64,000 nucleotides of DNA, from the NCBI GenBank assembly GCA_020466095.1, contig CM035808.1, forward strand, positions 8,711,012 to 8,775,011. The letters are read 5' to 3'. Source of the stretch: Chlorops oryzae (Eukaryota > Arthropoda > Insecta > Diptera > Chloropidae). Of this stretch, positions 52,086 through 62,586 are shown one piece after another (position 1 is the first letter of the stretch; every line of letters starts with the position of its first letter). Under the pieces are notes generated by a model, which made no database searches, had not been told where the DNA came from, and saw nothing but the letters and a program-made list of their open reading frames with translations. Both the position numbers and the translations under genes were made by a program.

Positions 52086-54118
52086 ATTTACGCCTGGTAG
52101 CACATCCGTTGATACATCAGTACAACAACTTGTTACGCCTTTAAATATGCTTGTATGCATGTACATATAAGGATGAAGGTGGGAGAAACATCGACCATTT
52201 AATGGAGAAACCGAAAAAAATAAGACGTTCGAGTGCCTCTTGGCGATGATGGGGCTGATGAAGTTCGTAGAGCAATAAGCGAATGTCAATAGCCGACTCA
52301 GAAAACGAGAGTTAAATCTCAAAAGGCAGCCAGACACAATCACAGTGGGTGCTGTCATCTTTGTATGCATGTGTATAACGCATGTACGTCTGTGTATGTG
52401 TGTGTGTGTGCATTCGATACCGACACCGATAAATATCTAAATTTTCTCTCAGATGTTGATAAGGAGTAAGTAAATTGGGATTTAGGAGGAAGCTTCACAT
52501 ACATTCAAACATACAATATACATACATACATTGAGCTCAACGACGAGCCTCTACAGCCATAACTCGTAACTCGATGGCGATTTTAAGTCAGACGAAGCTT
52601 GCAGTACACTTTGGAAATCGTTCGAGCGCGGTTCTAACAGAAAAATCACTGTGGAAATAAATAAAGTTATTTCATTATACAAAATATAACAGAAAAATCC
52701 TGAAGGTGCAAATAACTGAGTTACTTTAATTTCCTAAAATATTCTTCTTTAAATTTAAATAATTAACTAAAGGACATTTGAATAAATTTTACGTTAAATT
52801 CGAAGGGAAGGAAATTGAAGCAATCACGCAGAAACAAACTCCTTTAATCTATCGCGGAATTAAAGTATACACAATTTACGCAATTCAGTCGAGCAGTCGA
52901 CATGATGGCATGGACGAATTACGTACATACATATCTGTGTGTGTGTGTGTGTGTGTGTGTTCCTGTGCATATACAGCTTTAATCAGTTTTACTGCGACTT
53001 TTGAAATGAAAGCGAGCGTAAATCCCTTTAGTCAAATCGAGGTTGAACAGAAGGATTTAGAAAGCTTCCCTTGGCAGCTTAACACATAATTCAATTCAAT
53101 TTACCAAGCTGAATTATTCAGTCAAGGTCACGGAGCTCAGACAGTGAATTTGTGCGTGTGTATTTTTGTTTTTTTTTATTTAGTTGATTTTATTTAAGTA
53201 TTATAGCCAGTGAATTGGTTTTGTGCGGAGTTTTTGGAAGATACAACTAAGTTCAATGGATATAGACATATGTATTTTTGATCAGGATCGAAAAGTGAAT
53301 ACGAGGAAGCATGGACATCCATCTATCGGTGGGCGGTTTCCCTGCTAAAAGGATATGCCAACAATATATAAATGACTGCGGCATAAAAGACTCTGAAGCT
53401 CAGGCTGAAGCGTTTTTTCAATTTCTCATGTATGCATTTTCAAAGAGGCGCCATTTCAAAGTCTGGAAATTTTTTTTACCACAGCATAAAGCTTAACAGC
53501 TTTCAGTATCGAAAATTGAACGGTTAGGGTCCTAGCGCACCCTCGGCCAAATCTCTATCAGGATCAAACTGTATAAAAGTGTATCTAGGACTTCCCATTA
53601 GAAGAAAGGTTGACCATAATTGTCACCAAAATTTATGTTTAGACATGGTACAGCAGGGATCGGAATCCCTCGTATCTAAGTAAAGGATTCCGACAATATG
53701 AAGACCCACTTTGAAGGTAAAATTGGTACGCTGAGCAAGATAGTGGCCATGTTTTTTTTTCATTTTTTTTTCATGGAGGAGTTATTCTACTGTGACCACT
53801 TTTAAAAATTATTATTTTTTCCTTCCATATTTCAACAGTAAGACTTATTGAGAATATTCTGGGAAAAAATCAGACCAAAATTCCAAGTATTAAAAAAGTT
53901 ACAGCTTTTAATCGCCGACACGCCCCAAGCGATTTGTTCTGCTCTTGAAAATTTGCACGCGTTTTTCTCGAGACACCATTTTTTTTGGGACGGTCAACGG
54001 CCTACAGACCAAACTATTAAGCCGGTTGGTTTGAAGTTTTATTATTATTTTCCAATAATGAATAATTCTCGCAGGTACCAGAATTGATTTTTTCTGAAAT
54101 TATTTTTTCTTTTTACGA
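52086..54118. other. Unique-looking region with TG microsatellites
   Basis: It holds (TG)n at about 52385-52410 and 52937-52962. It lacks recognisable transposon ends and is richer in G+C than its surroundings, so it could include 5' regulatory or UTR sequence of a gene outside the window. No coding exon is supported; frames at 52778 and 53311 have no recognised domain. Confidence 0.4.
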
Positions 54119-55116
54119 TTTTTATACCCGACACACTCTGTGTCGAGGGTATATTGCGTTTGTGTGGTTGTGTGTAACACCTAGAACCAGTCGAGATAGA
54201 CTATACAAAATGTATATAGAAATGATCAGCGTCACCAGGAGATTCGATTTAGACATGTCCGTCCGTCTGTCTGTCTGTCCGTCTGTCTGTCTGTCCGTCC
54301 GTCTGTCTGTCTGTCCGTCTGTCTGTCTGTCCGTCTGTCCGTCTGTCCGTCTGTCTGTCTGTCTGTCCGTCTGTCTGTCTGTTTGTATACAGTTTTCTTA
54401 TCGAAGGAGTTGAGCTATCTTGACAAAATTTGGTATGCGTGCTCACGGGGACATGAGTAAGAACAAGTTCGAGAATGGACCCTATCGGACCATTTTTAGG
54501 GGTACCTCCAGTACTAGGGTCTGTTATGAAAATCACAAAAAAATGCTCTTGAACCGATGTTTTTCAAGATATTTTCATGAAATTTGGCATTTGAACATAT
54601 TTTAGGCCAATTAATGTGATTTAAAATAATTTAAAAAATGGGCGTGGCAGAAGGGCGTTTTTCGAAAACTCCACGAAATTCAAATGGGACTTGAACGAAA
54701 GTGGGCACTTATACTTCCTTTGTAGCCATAAACATCCTGCCCAAAAATTTTCTTGATCGGTCCATTATTAAGGGTACCTCCAGTACTAGGGTCTGTCACA
54801 AAAATCTCAAAACTGCCTCAAAATCGGACTTTTTCCAAATATTTCAATGAAACTTAAAATTTGAGCGTATATTTAAGCCTCCGATTGCAGTTCAACAAAA
54901 ATTGGAAAAGTGGGCGTGGCAAAGGGGCGGTTTTCATAAAGAAAACAAACAAAAGTCGGTATATGGGGCCCCTAATGGCCTTAAAACCCTCTTGAATATT
55001 CTTACGTACTGGTCCTGTTATTTTTTTTTGGGCGTCTTTCAAAAAATATTTAAATGTGTGTCTGTGTCGGGTATTCTATTGTCAGGCTTGCCTGACTATA
55101 ACACCCTTACTTGTTT
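54119..55116 (+). mobile_element. Dispersed repeat with ACACACTCTGTGT start, fuller copy
   Basis: It matches 18292-19097. It contains a (GTCTGTCC)n-type expansion at 54256-54384, two blocks beginning GGTACCTCCAGTACTAGGGT about 275 bp apart, and ends with a small hairpin (GTCAGGCTTGCCTGAC) followed by ACACCCTTACTTGTT. The hairpin near the 3' end hints at a Helitron-like structure but does not prove it. Confidence 0.68.
54256..54384. repeat. GTCTGTCC microsatellite
   Basis: Imperfect tetra-/octanucleotide repeat. It creates a long Ser-Val-Cys-Pro frame on the plus strand and an Arg-Thr-Asp-Gln frame on the minus strand that are not genes. Confidence 0.95.
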
Positions 55117-56419
55117 TATGTTAGCTTAGGGTTCCCTCATTCCAAAAAGGTCAATGGTTTGATGGATTTAAGTAGCGTTTCCGAGATATGGCCCAAAATG
55201 TGAAAAAAGTCCATTTTCTCTACTTTGCCCCATATTTAGGGCCATAACTCAATTACCGTATAAAATAGCCAAGCAGATAGACCTAATACGGAAAGGTGAA
55301 GACCGTACGCAAATTTGAAGTGCCTAAACGGCTTTGTGGTTTCTATGAGGTCAGAAGGGCCATTTTTCGCTACTTTCACTCACTTATCGTGTCATTTCTT
55401 AGCAACCAGTGCAAATTATTCCAATATTAGGCATACCAGTTTTTGCGAGAATCGTAACGAACATTTAAAGCGTTGCGTTTAAAGTCCATATTTTAGAAGT
55501 CCAGACTTTGTTTGTATTGGAACGACAATTGAAAATTAAACAATTTTAGGGTTGGCTTTACAATTGGATAATATCTTCAATGTTTTCCGCGACTCTTAAA
55601 ACCTTTGAAAACCCATAACCGGAACAAATCGAAACCAAAATAATTTAAAAACCGAAACTATAACACGAACGTTAATTGTTTCGGTTACAAGCCCTGGTTA
55701 AAATAAGAAGAACGCGTTAATACACCTATGGCTCTCAGAGGCTAATAAAACCAACGATAGGGGGGCTCTAGTGACAAAAAGAAGCGACTGCCATGCCCAC
55801 AATAGAAAATTTTCAACATTTAAGGCGTGCATTTGGTCGTGAAAGGTCTTTAATTTGATTCATCTTAACTTAAAAAAGGGTTGGTGAGCGAATTTTGCGC
55901 GGATGGTTTCTTATTAGTTCAACTTCTCCATGTCTTAGGCAAAAAATAATTTTTAGTATTTTCTGGGTTCACTAAATGAATAGGCGACAATTGTTTCGCA
56001 AAAAAAAAAAAAGAAGAAAAATAAAACCGAGTTTGATTCCAAACAATTTCAGTTCAAGAAGAAATTCTTACTATTGAACTAAAATGCTAAAATTTAACAA
56101 GACCGTGTAGCTGTCATGCAAAACAATTAAGCTGAAAGCGATAAAGCATTCAATTAACAGAGTGTCACGTAAAACAATTATGAACGCTATATAAAATGAA
56201 GAGCCTCTGAATTTCGCAGACGAACAATGAGATGCCACAACATAGAATAGAACGTGAACGTGCCCGGGAAATGAGGCTCGATATGCGACGTTGAAACCGA
56301 ATCGAATTATTTATGGATGCATGCAGATAAACGAAGAAAAGGGCTGCGATACAAAAAAAAAAAAAAACAACACTGCCATTTAATATTATAGATTAATCAT
56401 ATACACACATATATATGTA
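55117..56419. other. AT-rich spacer with degenerate repeats
   Basis: No gene supported. It contains TTTCCGAGATATGGCCC at about 55177, a motif also seen in other repeats of this window. Confidence 0.45.
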
Positions 56420-56427
56420 GGTACATA

Positions 56428-57638
56428 CAGTGGCGTAGCGAGACATTTTGGGGCCCGCGGAACGATTAGGGCACAATTCAGGAAAGGTCGCACAGTGCTT
56501 CGTTCCATAGACAAAAATCCAAAAAAAAAAATTGTTTTAATATATTGATGAAATATATATTTTCGGAAAGATAATAAAACAACTAATAGAATTATAGAAA
56601 AATATTAATGGTTTGACTCTTTATATGACCACTAGAGGGCGCTCAACTAAGACGATTTTAAGCAAAACTGCTTTAACAAAATAATTCGCTCAAGTCGATT
56701 CACTAAAAATAATGCCAAAAATTTATTTTTTCGTGAAATTACTTCAAATTTAATTTTTTGACTTCTTCAATATATAAGTAATAAATAAAAATATACTTTT
56801 TGGCCAAGGGGCTTAATGTCATTTTGTTTTTTTGCTTTAAAAAACACAAATTTATGGTTGGATATTCAAAAATTACAAAACTTTATTGGAGTAAAAAAAA
56901 AATACGGAAAAACGGTTTTTTTTTATTCCTATTTTCAATACATTATATATTCCTCTAATTAGTTATGAAAAAATCAGACATTTATCGAACCAACAAATAA
57001 CGAAAAAGTTAGATTATAAAAATGTATATTTTCATGATTTATACTAAAGTTTTCTTTGTAAATAAACATTATTAAATGCAGCCAAAAAGTATGCTTTTCA
57101 ATATTTATGAAATGTGCATGCATTTATAAGTCTTTACCTTAGTTGTTTTTCGTTGCAATTTTAGAAAAATGTGGCTGATTATTGAGTCTTAAGTCCTTGC
57201 TTTATGTCTCTTGTTTTTTTAACAGAACTGTCTGCGAAAAGACTTAAGACGCGAACGTGAAAACAGTAATAAAAATCTAACGAAATTAATGGAGGAAATA
57301 TTATTTTTTGATAAGATCGCATATGTATATACTCTTCCCCCAATTTTTAAGAAATTTTTGGCAAAATATCCATTTTTATAGCCAAAAATAACTTTGGGTG
57401 GTATAAGCGGTGGGTGGGGTCACTTTTGATGAAACTTATAAATTTTCTTAATTAAGCCATATTAGGGACTTCTGCCAAATTTCATTGTCCTACGACACTT
57501 CTTTCTATTTTTGTCCATCGAATGTATGGGATCGAAGCACTGTGGGTCGCCTCCTCCAATTGGCCTCAATAAAAATAACTTCATAAAGATTTAAATATAA
57601 CTTGGCGCCCCCCTTCGAACCTCGTCGCTACGCTACTG
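56428..57638. mobile_element. 1.2-kb non-autonomous hAT element
   Basis: Ends CAGTGGCGTAGCGAGAC and (complement) CAGTAGCGTAGCGACGAG. A perfect 8-bp target duplication GGTACATA is at 56420-56427 and 57639-57646. The interior has no transposase frame. Confidence 0.85.
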
Positions 57639-57812
57639 GGTACATATATATAATTTATATAATAAATAAATTAAAGTACCTACCTAAATAATAAATTTAA
57701 TAAGTTAATAGGCGTCTTAAACTGTCACAGTTCCTGTTCAGATTTGTCTAATTACACAGTACGACACGATTTTTATAAAAAAAAAAAATTTAACGACTGT
57801 TTTTGATAGTGC

Positions 57813-58537
57813 TCGGTGAGTATAACAACGCCTCATACTCAGATTTGTCAAGTCACCTCTACTTTTTTTAAAAATAGACTTCAAAAAGTGGGGCCGAGAA
57901 TTAAATTACTAACTTATTGTTGTATCTCGTAATCCGTTCAATATTTTAAAAGGGATTTAGGATGTTTTTTCCTTGGCAGATTATCCAGAAAAAAAAAAAC
58001 AGCGCAACACTGATTACATATTATTTTCAAGGTTCGGAACCATTTGCGTTAGGTTGAAAAATTTCATGCATACCCAAAGGCTGATTTTGATTTTTCTTCC
58101 GAATCGTTCAACTTTGAAGCGGCTAAACGGTATCAAGTACTGCTCGGATGCAGTTTGTATATATGAAGAAGTTGTTTAGTTATACTAAACTTTCTATATT
58201 TGCATCAAAAAATTTTGAAAAAATTTTTATTGCCTTGGGAGCTATAGGCCATACAAAATAAAATATGATAAAAAAAACACGTCAAATTTTAGGAATTTTT
58301 GCAATTTGCACCTACTAGATAGAGTTTTTTCGGGTCGGTTTGTACTAAAACTATTTAAATTGAGTTCAAAGCTATAAATTGTGATAGATAGGAAATTAAA
58401 ATATTGAACGGATTCCGAGATACAGCAATAAGTAAGTTAGTAATTTAATTCTCGGCCACACTATTTGAAGTCTATTTTTTAAAAAAAGTAGAGGTGACTT
58501 GACAAAACTGAGTATGAGGCGTTGTTATACTTACCGA
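57813..58537. mobile_element. Foldback element with long inverted arms next to the AANAT-like gene
   Basis: The left arm (57813 to about 57955) and right arm (about 58388-58537) are near-identical inverted repeats, opening TCGGTRAGTATAACAACGCC. The loop is about 430 bp and AT-rich. No target duplication was found. The right end is 82 bp from the preferred AANAT start codon. Confidence 0.8.
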
Positions 58538-58618
58538 TCGTAAAATTTTTGCTTACAAAACATGACCTCTAAAATATCGCACGGTGTTATTTTCAGATTT
58601 TTAAACAACTTTCAGACT

Positions 58619-58816
58619 ATGGAATATAAAGTGATCCCCGAAGATCGTTTTGATGAAGTTATATCCTTTTTGCGTGAATACTTTTTCACAGACGAGCCTC
58701 TCAACAAGGCCGTTCAGCTGTGCAAACGTGGTGAAGGTCATGTAGAACTTGAAAATCATAGTTACAAGACCCTCGGGAGTAATTTAAGTATAATGGCAGT
58801 GAATGAGAATGATGAG
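58619..58816 (+). CDS. AANAT-like exon 1
   Basis: 66 codons ending VNENDE. The donor is either gttggt at 58817 (joined to 58901, giving DEIAGVQLNG) or gtatac at 58821 (joined to an acceptor at 58906, giving DEVGVQLNG). Both keep the frame; the first needs no internal acceptor. Confidence 0.8.
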
Positions 58817-59404
58817 GTTGGTATACAGGCTGGATCAGGCTTTATCAAAAAAAGTATTGCTTGAATAACTGATATGGTTTTTTTTTTTTTTTTTTTTTAG
58901 ATTGCAGGAGTGCAGCTTAACGGTGTTATTAAACGTGGCTATATTGATGCATCGGAAAAGCAACTTGAACAGTGCTCTGATAAAAATTATAAGAAAATTT
59001 TTGATTTTCTCAATTCAGTTAATAGGAGAGCCAACATTTTCGATAGATTCAACGTGGATAAAATTTTCGATGTCCGTATTCTCTCTGTTAGTGAACGCTT
59101 TCGTGGCAAAGGCATTGCCAAGGAACTTGTGTCCCGGAGTGAGCAACTTGCACGCGAATGCGATTTTACAGTAAGTGAGCACAGAATTTGTTCAAGAGTT
59201 TTTTTGTTATTTAATGCGTTCCTTTCGAAGCTTATGAAAGCCGAGGCCACAGGCATATTTTCACAAAAGATTCTTAAATCAAATGGATTTTTGGTTTTGG
59301 AGGAACAATATTATAATAAATGGTGCGATGAATTTGGCAATCCAATTTTAAAGGTCGAATCGCCACATATTAAGCTACAGTTACTGTACAAAGTATTATA
59401 TTAA
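58619..59404 (+). CDS. Arylalkylamine N-acetyltransferase-like protein, 3 exons
   Basis: A GNAT-fold enzyme of the insect AANAT family, which transfers acetyl from acetyl-CoA to amines such as dopamine, serotonin or octopamine, in cuticle chemistry and amine inactivation. Exons 58619-58816, 58901-59170 and 59231-59404 give 213 residues. Family marks: PEDRFDEVISFLREYFFTDE with Glu26 in DEPL, the position of the proposed catalytic Glu; a beta strand IAGVQLNGVI at 67-76; and the acetyl-CoA loop RGKGIA at 134-139 in the R/QxxGxG/A form. The C-terminal part reads MKAEATGIFSQKILKSNGF and on to LQLLYKVLY. ATG 58619 is preferred because MEYKVIPEDRF matches family starts; an upstream in-frame ATG at 58562 would add 19 residues. 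The closest subfamily and substrate cannot be told. Confidence 0.9.
58901..59170 (+). CDS. AANAT-like exon 2
   Basis: 90 codons following an uninterrupted T tract plus AG. It holds the acetyl-CoA-binding RGKGIA loop. The donor gtaagt follows Thr156, phase 0. Confidence 0.88.
59231..59404 (+). CDS. AANAT-like exon 3 and stop
   Basis: 57 codons plus TAA. The intron before it is 60 bp, a multiple of three with no stop, so retention would insert 20 residues in frame; the match to AANATs is better with it removed. AATAAA at 59411-59416 is a likely poly(A) signal. Confidence 0.85.
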   Translation, partial: LMKAEATGIFSQKILKSNGFLVLEEQYYNKWCDEFGNPILKVESPHIKLQLLYKVLY

Positions 59405-59410
59405 ATCAAT

Positions 59411-59416
59411 AATAAA
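59411..59416 (+). promoter_or_regulatory. AATAAA poly(A) signal candidate for AANAT-like gene
   Basis: Canonical hexamer seven bases after the stop codon. Confidence 0.5.
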
Positions 59417-61474
59417 TTAAATGTTATTTGCGTGGCCCAGACCAGCGCGTTGAAGAATTCAAATTAAAAAAAGAATATACTGATATATACGCTTACATTA
59501 TATAAAACTATTCTCAGCCTTTAGTTTAAGAGCTTAAAATTAAACACTTTCTCATAAGTACTTTCAAAGGGAGCTAGTCATTGACGAACCAAAATTTTTT
59601 GCACTTTACTGTAGATTTTTTTTTTCAATTAAATATTTATATAATAAAAAATATTTGTTAAATGCCAAAAATAAAAGCTTTAATTAATATTATTAATAAG
59701 AGAGGGTACAATGGTGTTAAACTTAAGAAGAAAGTTATTCAAGAACTGCTGAGGTACTTTAAATGAGTTGGATTAAATTATGATGATGATGATGATGATG
59801 TATTTCTTTTCTCCTATGTGGAGAGAGCCTCTCTTGAGTATAGTTTGGAAAATTCCTTTTAAGTTAAAAGACAATAACTCGTATACGCATTTAAGTATTA
59901 AAATTTGGGAGCAAAATTTTTTAAGTAGTCAAAATTTGTATTTATATATTTTTTTAAAACAGAGGTCCATACGTTTTAAGTATAAATTAGAACAGTGAAT
60001 ATTGTCTTTAATGTAGTTGAAAATTTTTACTTAAAATATATACACACCTTTATATAAAACAAAAGTTTTGTTCAATGTGTTAAGAAAGCTTTTTCTAAAT
60101 AAACTATTGAAAAACAAATAAATTCTCTTACTAGATATTGTTTCGGATATGGTAAATTCCCGTTTTGGCTCACAGGGTTGGGCCCTGGCGGAAAATATTT
60201 CTTTGGGCTAGTATTAATATTTGTCTAACAGTAACTAATATTATTATAATTATTATTATTATTTTTGTTACAGTTACCTACGCAAATAATTCCAATTTTG
60301 GGCGAATTCCAATTTCCGAGTGTCTGCAATGGCAGCCCTTTTATTTAAGAGTTGATTAAGGAACGAAAATGTAACTCAAAATGAAATCTAATTGTTACTC
60401 AAAATTAAGCTGTTGTAGACGAAAAAAATGTTGGAGAATAAATCGGTAGCACTATCGATACTATCGATGGTTTCAAACTATCGCAAACAGCGATGGTTTT
60501 TGAAGACTATCGATAGTTTTGATTCATGGACATTTACCTTAGCATTGGAAAGGTGGTGCTGGCGGTGACAGAGGGCTGTCTTCTTTTTAAAATGGACAGA
60601 TTCCTAAAAATGCCATTATTTAGATAAGGCCGAGAACTGCTCGAAAAATCATCTTTCAATTATCAAAATTATCGATTGTAAAAATTATCGATAATCGAAA
60701 ATATCAATGATGATGGTGAGGTTGGTGATGATGATGGTGATGGTGAGGTTGGTGATGATGGGGATGGTGGAGATAATGGTGTTGATTGTGATGATGGTGT
60801 TGATGATGGTGATGGTGTTCAAATTTGAAAATATACCTTCCGATAGTTCTCCAGCTCTACTGAGATGACTGAGAATTTCTTCAATTCATTTCTTTATATA
60901 CGTTTCCGAAATCATGAATTCAGTGAGAATTGTAGGAATTTTTTGAAAAAAATTACCATATCTCGGGGTAGTTTTGCAATTGGAGGGAAATAATGACTGG
61001 AAATTTGTTTTCAAGACGAATACCATCAAAGGGCACTATGAGCGTATTCGGAGGGTGATTTTGGGGGTTCAAGCCCCTCTAACTATGGGGAATTACAAAG
61101 GGGAATGAGAAAATGATCTCGGTGGATAGTTTTGCTATGCCCTAAACCACTTCTGAAATAATTTTCTGCGTCGGTGTGTGTCGGAAGGCAACTAAAAACT
61201 CCTGATAGCTTATATCTCCACACCCTTTTGGGTCCCATATAAGAAGATTATACGAATTTAACATTTGTCCAGCGGGCTGCATCAAGGAATCGAGGAGTTT
61301 ATAAGGTCAGTCGAGTAGGGCAACAGTACAGTTAAGTCGGAGACGAACAAAGAGAACAAAAGATGTGATATTGTCATCGGCCTGAAGTCTTCTTCTGTAT
61401 CTTCCATGTTCCCACCAACTCTACCATGGCTTGTTTTAAATCAGCCCTCAGACTTAGCGAGACATAGATCTAAG
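59417..61474. other. AT-rich flank with microsatellites
   Basis: It contains (GAT)n at 59779-59798, (ATT)n near 60238-60264, clustered TATCGATA-like motifs at 60445-60530 and 60665-60700, and a GATGGT-type minisatellite at about 60705-60820. No gene supported. Confidence 0.55.
60705..60820. repeat. GATGATGGTGATGGTG minisatellite
   Basis: Imperfect GAT/GGT trinucleotide-based repeat with intermixed GAGGTTGGT units. Confidence 0.9.
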
Positions 61475-62586
61475 CAGTAATGCCAACTTAGCGCTTTTCG
61501 CGCTAGATCTAGCGCTTTTGGAAGGCCCGCTGCGCAAAAACGTCTTTTTAGCGCAAAGCTATTTTTGCGCGAAATCTAACGCTTTTTCGTTGCGTTCATT
61601 AAAGTTTTCAAAGTACAAGTTTTTCCTTCAATTTTTAAAATTGTAATAACGTAAGCCAAGTATTGCTTCCTAACACAACAGCTGTTAGATGAACCAATGA
61701 TGAATTTGGTAGCTTTAATTTTGTGATTGCGTTTAGACTAGAGAAACAATTTGCGTGACTATTTTGTGATTGTTCATGCAGACGTCCTATTGCAGTGCGT
61801 AGAACAGTTTCCCTCCATATAAATCCACTAAAATGCAACCATCGTCTATCTGCAACAAGTTGCCAAAGAATTGCATATCATGCGTTGCATCTGCGCCGAA
61901 AAGTTGGATTCTTGTATCGAACGTGCATACGATCACATCAAGTGTCTATAAATCTTCTTCTCAGCGATTACATTCAAATCGTCTATATATATATTTTTTC
62001 TCTCCAAATTTATTTATTTCAAGTTTAATAATCGGAAATTTATATTTCGTTTTCATTTAATTTTACTCGCCTTAATTTAATTAATCTACGGAAATTATTC
62101 CTACGAATCAACATAAAACGGCGGCGATCTCATTCAAACCAATCACGTAAGAATTCTCCCATAATTCTTTACAATAAAGAAACTCTTATATTTCTTCAAA
62201 ATCGTGTATTTTTTCTCTTTTATATTCTCGGCTATTCCCTGCCTCCCGAAATTCACGTCCTGAGCTATTTAGTGATATAGAATCGCATATGGGAAAGAAA
62301 GAGATGGTTGATCGGTGCCCTAGTCGCATCGTTTCTAATCTAAACGCAGACTTGTAAGAAGCATATTTAATCATTTGTTTTATAATAAATATTCAAAGAA
62401 ACAAAAAACATCAAAATATACAATGATCTTTTTAGAAAAACAACCGGTTCCCTTCGAAAAACGCTTTCTTTTGGTTGATTTAGCGCTTTTTGAATTTAGA
62501 AATTGGGAATCATTGATTTCCGGTGCTTTTTAGCGCGTTTTCAAAATTAATCAGCGCTTTTTCCATCTGAAGAGTTGGCAGCACTG
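61475..62586. mobile_element. Probable TIR element with CAGTRNTGCCAACT ends and AGCGC motifs
   Basis: Ends CAGTAATGCCAACTTAGCGC and (complement) CAGTGCTGCCAACTCTTC. Near both ends AGCGCTTTT recurs many times, like subterminal transposase-binding motifs of hAT elements. No matching target duplication was found. Single ends of the same type (GAGCTGGCAGCACTG) occur near 41527-41541 and 45306-45320. Confidence 0.5.

Noticed and set aside
52778..53496. Frames of 103 and 61 codons as genes
   Set aside because: The first runs through a TG microsatellite; neither has a recognisable domain. Kept only as unique-looking sequence.
54084..54536. Frames rich in SVCPSVCLSV and TDRQTDGQ
   Set aside because: Products of the GTCTGTCC microsatellite inside a dispersed repeat.
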